This document shows, piece after piece, positions 13,868-15,757 of a stretch of DNA of 15,757 nucleotides (position 1 is the stretch's first letter; each line of letters starts with the position of its first letter). The notes beneath the pieces are model-generated. The model was given only the letters and a program-made list of their open reading frames with translations. It had not been told where the DNA came from and made no database searches. This DNA is from HGM11416 sp045596285. GTDB taxonomy: Bacteria; Bacillota; Clostridia; Christensenellales; Borkfalkiaceae. A program made the translations under genes and the position numbers. Location: positions 1 through 15,757 of the forward strand of contig JAZOCA010000044.1 of the NCBI GenBank assembly GCA_045596285.1, in the 5' to 3' direction.

Positions 13868-15115
13868 ATGAAAAAACTTACGGTAATAGGCGGAAATCAA
13901 CTTTTTGGCGAAATAGATATAGCTCCAGCAAAAAATGCTTGCTTACCGCTTATAGCATCTTCAATTTTATATCCCGAAGAAATAATATTGTTGAACGCAC
14001 CTAAAATAACAGACGTTGAGACAATGGCTTGCATAATAGAAAATTTAGGTGGTGAATATCAATTTCAATTAAACGGTCTGCGATTAAATTCTTCAAAAGT
14101 CAATAAATTTGAAGCAGATAGTAATTTGTGTTCAAAAGCGCGGGCGTCATTTTTTATAGTCGGTGCTTTGCTTTCTAGATTCAAAAAGGCGATAGTTCCT
14201 TTACCTGGTGGATGCAAAATAGGAAAGAGACCTGTAGATATACATATTAACGTCTTAAAACAATTAAACGCTATAGTAGAAGTAGGCGCAGACGCAATAT
14301 CGTTTAATGGTGAAAAAATGAGAAGTGGAAAGGTTATTTTTCCCTTCCCAAGCGTTGGTGCTACAGTAAACGCAATTTGTAGTGCAGTATTTTTGAAAGG
14401 GGAAAGTATACTAATCAACGTTGCAAAAGAACCTGAAATTTGCGATTTATGTACTTTTTTAAACCAATGTGGATGTAAAATCAGGGGATATGGAAGTAAG
14501 GTTATAGTAATTGAAGGTGTTGATTCGTTAAAAAAAGAAAAAATATATTATAAACCTATTAAAGACCGTATTGAAGCAGGTACGTATATGTGTGCGTGTG
14601 CTTTATGTGGTGGAGAAATTACTTTTAAATATGACAGTAATGCATATTTGCTCGCTGTTGAAGAAAAATTAAAAGAATTTGGTGTAAATATTTACTTTGA
14701 CTCAGGAAAAATAACGATAAATAGTAATGCAAGATTGAAATCCGTAAATCTTACTGCAGATGTTTACCCTTTTTTCCCAACAGATTTACAATCTCCTTTT
14801 GCAACAGTTTGCGCAGGGGCTTTAGGAACTAGTTTAATACGGGATAAAGTATTTTTGCAAAGATTTGGATACCTAAAAGAACTTAAAAAGTTTGGTGCAT
14901 GTGTAAATATAAAAAAAGATTATGCAATTATTCACGGCAAGAAAAGGTTGCATTGCGCAACTGTTGAAGTAGAAGATTTGCGCGGTGGAGCAGGGCTACT
15001 AATTGCTGGGTTGAAGGCAGAGGGAAAAAGCGAACTTCTAAATAGTGATATTTTAGATAGAGGATATGAAAACTTGGTTTACAAAATGAATTCAATTGGC
15101 GCTAAAATATATTAG
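13868..15115 (+). CDS. murA: UDP-N-acetylglucosamine 1-carboxyvinyltransferase MurA
   Basis: This cytoplasmic enzyme performs the first committed step of peptidoglycan synthesis, adding enolpyruvate from PEP to UDP-GlcNAc. From the ATG at 13868 (MKKLTVIGG) the product has 415 residues. Key residues fall at canonical places: Lys22-Asn23 in APAKNA, RAS at 92-94, the catalytic Cys116 in PGGCKIGKRPVD, Asp306 in FPTDLQS, and Arg372 in DLRGGAG. The Cys predicts ordinary fosfomycin sensitivity. The usual VFENRF reads VFLQRF, a minor change. A TTG at 13844 in the same frame lies in the hairpin loop and has no ribosome site, so I reject it. The ribosome site AAAGG is held in the hairpin described at 13830. 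MurG would be expected near here and is absent. The stop codon sits inside the terminator stem. Confidence 0.93.
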   Translation: MKKLTVIGGNQLFGEIDIAPAKNACLPLIASSILYPEEIILLNAPKITDVETMACIIENLGGEYQFQLNGLRLNSSKVNKFEADSNLCSKARASFFIVGALLSRFKKAIVPLPGGCKIGKRPVDIHINVLKQLNAIVEVGADAISFNGEKMRSGKVIFPFPSVGATVNAICSAVFLKGESILINVAKEPEICDLCTFLNQCGCKIRGYGSKVIVIEGVDSLKKEKIYYKPIKDRIEAGTYMCACALCGGEITFKYDSNAYLLAVEEKLKEFGVNIYFDSGKITINSNARLKSVNLTADVYPFFPTDLQSPFATVCAGALGTSLIRDKVFLQRFGYLKELKKFGACVNIKKDYAIIHGKKRLHCATVEVEDLRGGAGLLIAGLKAEGKSELLNSDILDRGYENLVYKMNSIGAKIY

Positions 15116-15122
15116 CGCCTTT
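15098..15122 (+). terminator. Terminator closing the dcw operon
   Basis: GGCGCTAA (15098-15105) pairs perfectly with TTAGCGCC (15112-15119) around a six-base loop. A T-rich tail follows (TTT, then an A, then more T). The murA stop codon TAG (15113-15115) is part of the 3' arm, so the last codons and the terminator share sequence. Confidence 0.85.
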
Positions 15123-15166
15123 ATTTATTTTATCAATTATGTTAGACACAAAAATATTTAAAACAG

Positions 15167-15195
15167 TTGACAATTAATTATATATATAATATAAT
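15167..15195 (+). promoter_or_regulatory. Perfect-consensus promoter of the ftsQ-like/dxs unit
   Basis: TTGACA (15167-15172), exactly 17 bp, then TATAAT (15190-15195): both hexamers are full consensus. It lies after the dcw terminator and 71 bases before the ftsQ-like GTG. The spacer is alternating AT. Confidence 0.88.
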
Positions 15196-15266
15196 TATTA
15201 TGTTATAAAACTATCTTGGGTTATTTTAACTAAAATTCGTTATCGGCAGTTGCGGAGGATTAATAA

Positions 15267-15551
15267 GTGAAACACAAAAGATTGGTAATCATAACGACTT
15301 GTCTTGTATTCGTTATGGTTTGCGTTTTATGTTTAAAGGAACTTTTTTCCGTAAAGGATATTACGGTAGTATATTCAGTTACCTCTAACGAAGTTACCGA
15401 AGAAGTATTAAGCTTACTTGAAAAATATAAAGGCGAAAGTATTTTCTCTATTGATGACGAGAAAATAACTGAAGAAATTACAGCCAACAGAGTTGAGAAG
15501 TTATGTGGTAATTCCTCATTATGGTTTTTATACATTTACTCATTTGGGTGA
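15267..15551 (+). CDS. FtsQ/DivIB-like protein truncated after the POTRA domain
   Basis: A 94-residue product from a GTG with GGAGG eight bases upstream. A short basic cytoplasmic tail (MKHKRL) is followed by one TM (about 7-24). The next segment, about 28-82, reads as a POTRA domain: FSVKDITVVYS, then VTEEVLSLLEKYKGESIFSID, then KITEEITANRVEKL. This order and the dcw context match FtsQ/DivIB, which links FtsL and DivIC in the divisome. The beta domain that should follow (150 or more residues) is missing: the frame runs into CGNSSLWFLYIYSFG and stops. The +1 frame stays open until 15585 but does not read as an FtsQ beta domain. An internal deletion with a frameshift is likely; a minimal functional protein is possible. 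dxs begins 44 bases later. Confidence 0.6.
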   Translation: MKHKRLVIITTCLVFVMVCVLCLKELFSVKDITVVYSVTSNEVTEEVLSLLEKYKGESIFSIDDEKITEEITANRVEKLCGNSSLWFLYIYSFG

Positions 15552-15595
15552 GCATAAAGGAAAAATTAGGATTTATACAAGATAGAAGGTAGTAT

Positions 15596-15757
15596 ATGGT
15601 ACTTGAAAAAATTAATAATCCGAGTGATTTAAAAAAAATTACAGTAGACGAAATGAAAATTCTATCCTCTGAAATGAGGGATTTAATTATAAAAAAAGTT
15701 AATACAATTGGTGGACATATGGGGCCAAATTTAGGTATTGTCGAAGCTACAATTGCA
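15596..15757 (+). CDS. dxs: 1-deoxy-D-xylulose-5-phosphate synthase, 5' part
   Basis: Only the first 54 codons are in the window; the gene continues past the right edge. The product begins MVLEKINNPSDLKKITVDEM and contains the thiamine-diphosphate region around IGGHMGPNLGIVEATIA. The GGH motif and the NLG-x-VE-x-T-IA pattern are characteristic of Dxs. The enzyme condenses pyruvate with glyceraldehyde 3-phosphate, the first step of the MEP isoprenoid pathway, which also feeds undecaprenyl phosphate used by MraY. GAAGG lies six bases before the ATG. It is probably transcribed with the ftsQ-like gene from the promoter at 15167. Confidence 0.85.
   Translation, partial: MVLEKINNPSDLKKITVDEMKILSSEMRDLIIKKVNTIGGHMGPNLGIVEATIA

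Noticed and set aside
15481..15585. +1 frame continuation as the missing FtsQ beta domain
   Set aside because: It adds only 34 codons and does not resemble an FtsQ beta domain, so a single frameshift cannot restore the protein.

Overview
The window looks like a chromosomal contig of a low-GC, Gram-positive-type anaerobe, most likely an uncultured member of the Clostridia. The grounds are a strongly AT-rich core, Shine-Dalgarno sites before most genes, frequent TTG and GTG starts, a Bacillota-style division and cell-wall (dcw) cluster starting with mraZ, a lipoprotein with a lipobox, and a MurE carrying the meso-diaminopimelate motif DNPR. The species cannot be named from the sequence alone.

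Region 1 (1-2896) is accessory. It opens with an array of three short hairpins joined by an 8-base linker (32-104). A 45-bp imperfect direct repeat (115-159 and 1661-1705) then flanks a small, more GC-rich cassette. The cassette holds a DUF4304-like soluble protein, a 58-residue membrane protein missed by ordinary length cut-offs, and a two-TM protein with a PH-like tail. The cassette has its own promoter and a strong terminator. A separately promoted lipoprotein with a GxG-repeat beta-solenoid (DUF4097-like) follows.

Region 2 (2841-4175) is housekeeping. A CarD-family regulator faces thioredoxin across a shared bidirectional terminator, and rpsT (ribosomal protein S20) lies upstream of thioredoxin on the same minus strand.

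Region 3 (4284-15115) is peptidoglycan synthesis and cell division on the plus strand: murI, then mraZ - rsmH - ftsL-like - transpeptidase PBP - murE - mraY - murD - ftsW - murA. MurI supplies D-Glu, which MurD adds. MurE then adds the diamino acid, MraY makes lipid I, MurA starts the pathway, and FtsW with the PBP and FtsL polymerises and crosslinks septal wall. murF, murG, murC and murB are not in the window. A strong terminator closes the cluster at murA.

Region 4 (15167-15757) is a separate transcript. It starts from a perfect TTGACA-17-TATAAT promoter and reads an FtsQ/DivIB-like gene that stops just after its POTRA domain, then the 5' end of dxs.

I see no CRISPR array, transposase, phage genes or RNA gene. 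Most of the window is ordinary dcw content. The points that stand out are four MraZ-type operator pentamers at an exact 10-bp period over the mraZ promoter, a PBP gene with no canonical start codon able to give its membrane anchor, a hairpin that buries the murA ribosome site, the truncated ftsQ, the long N-terminal tail on the FtsL-like protein, and the repeat-flanked cassette at the left end.
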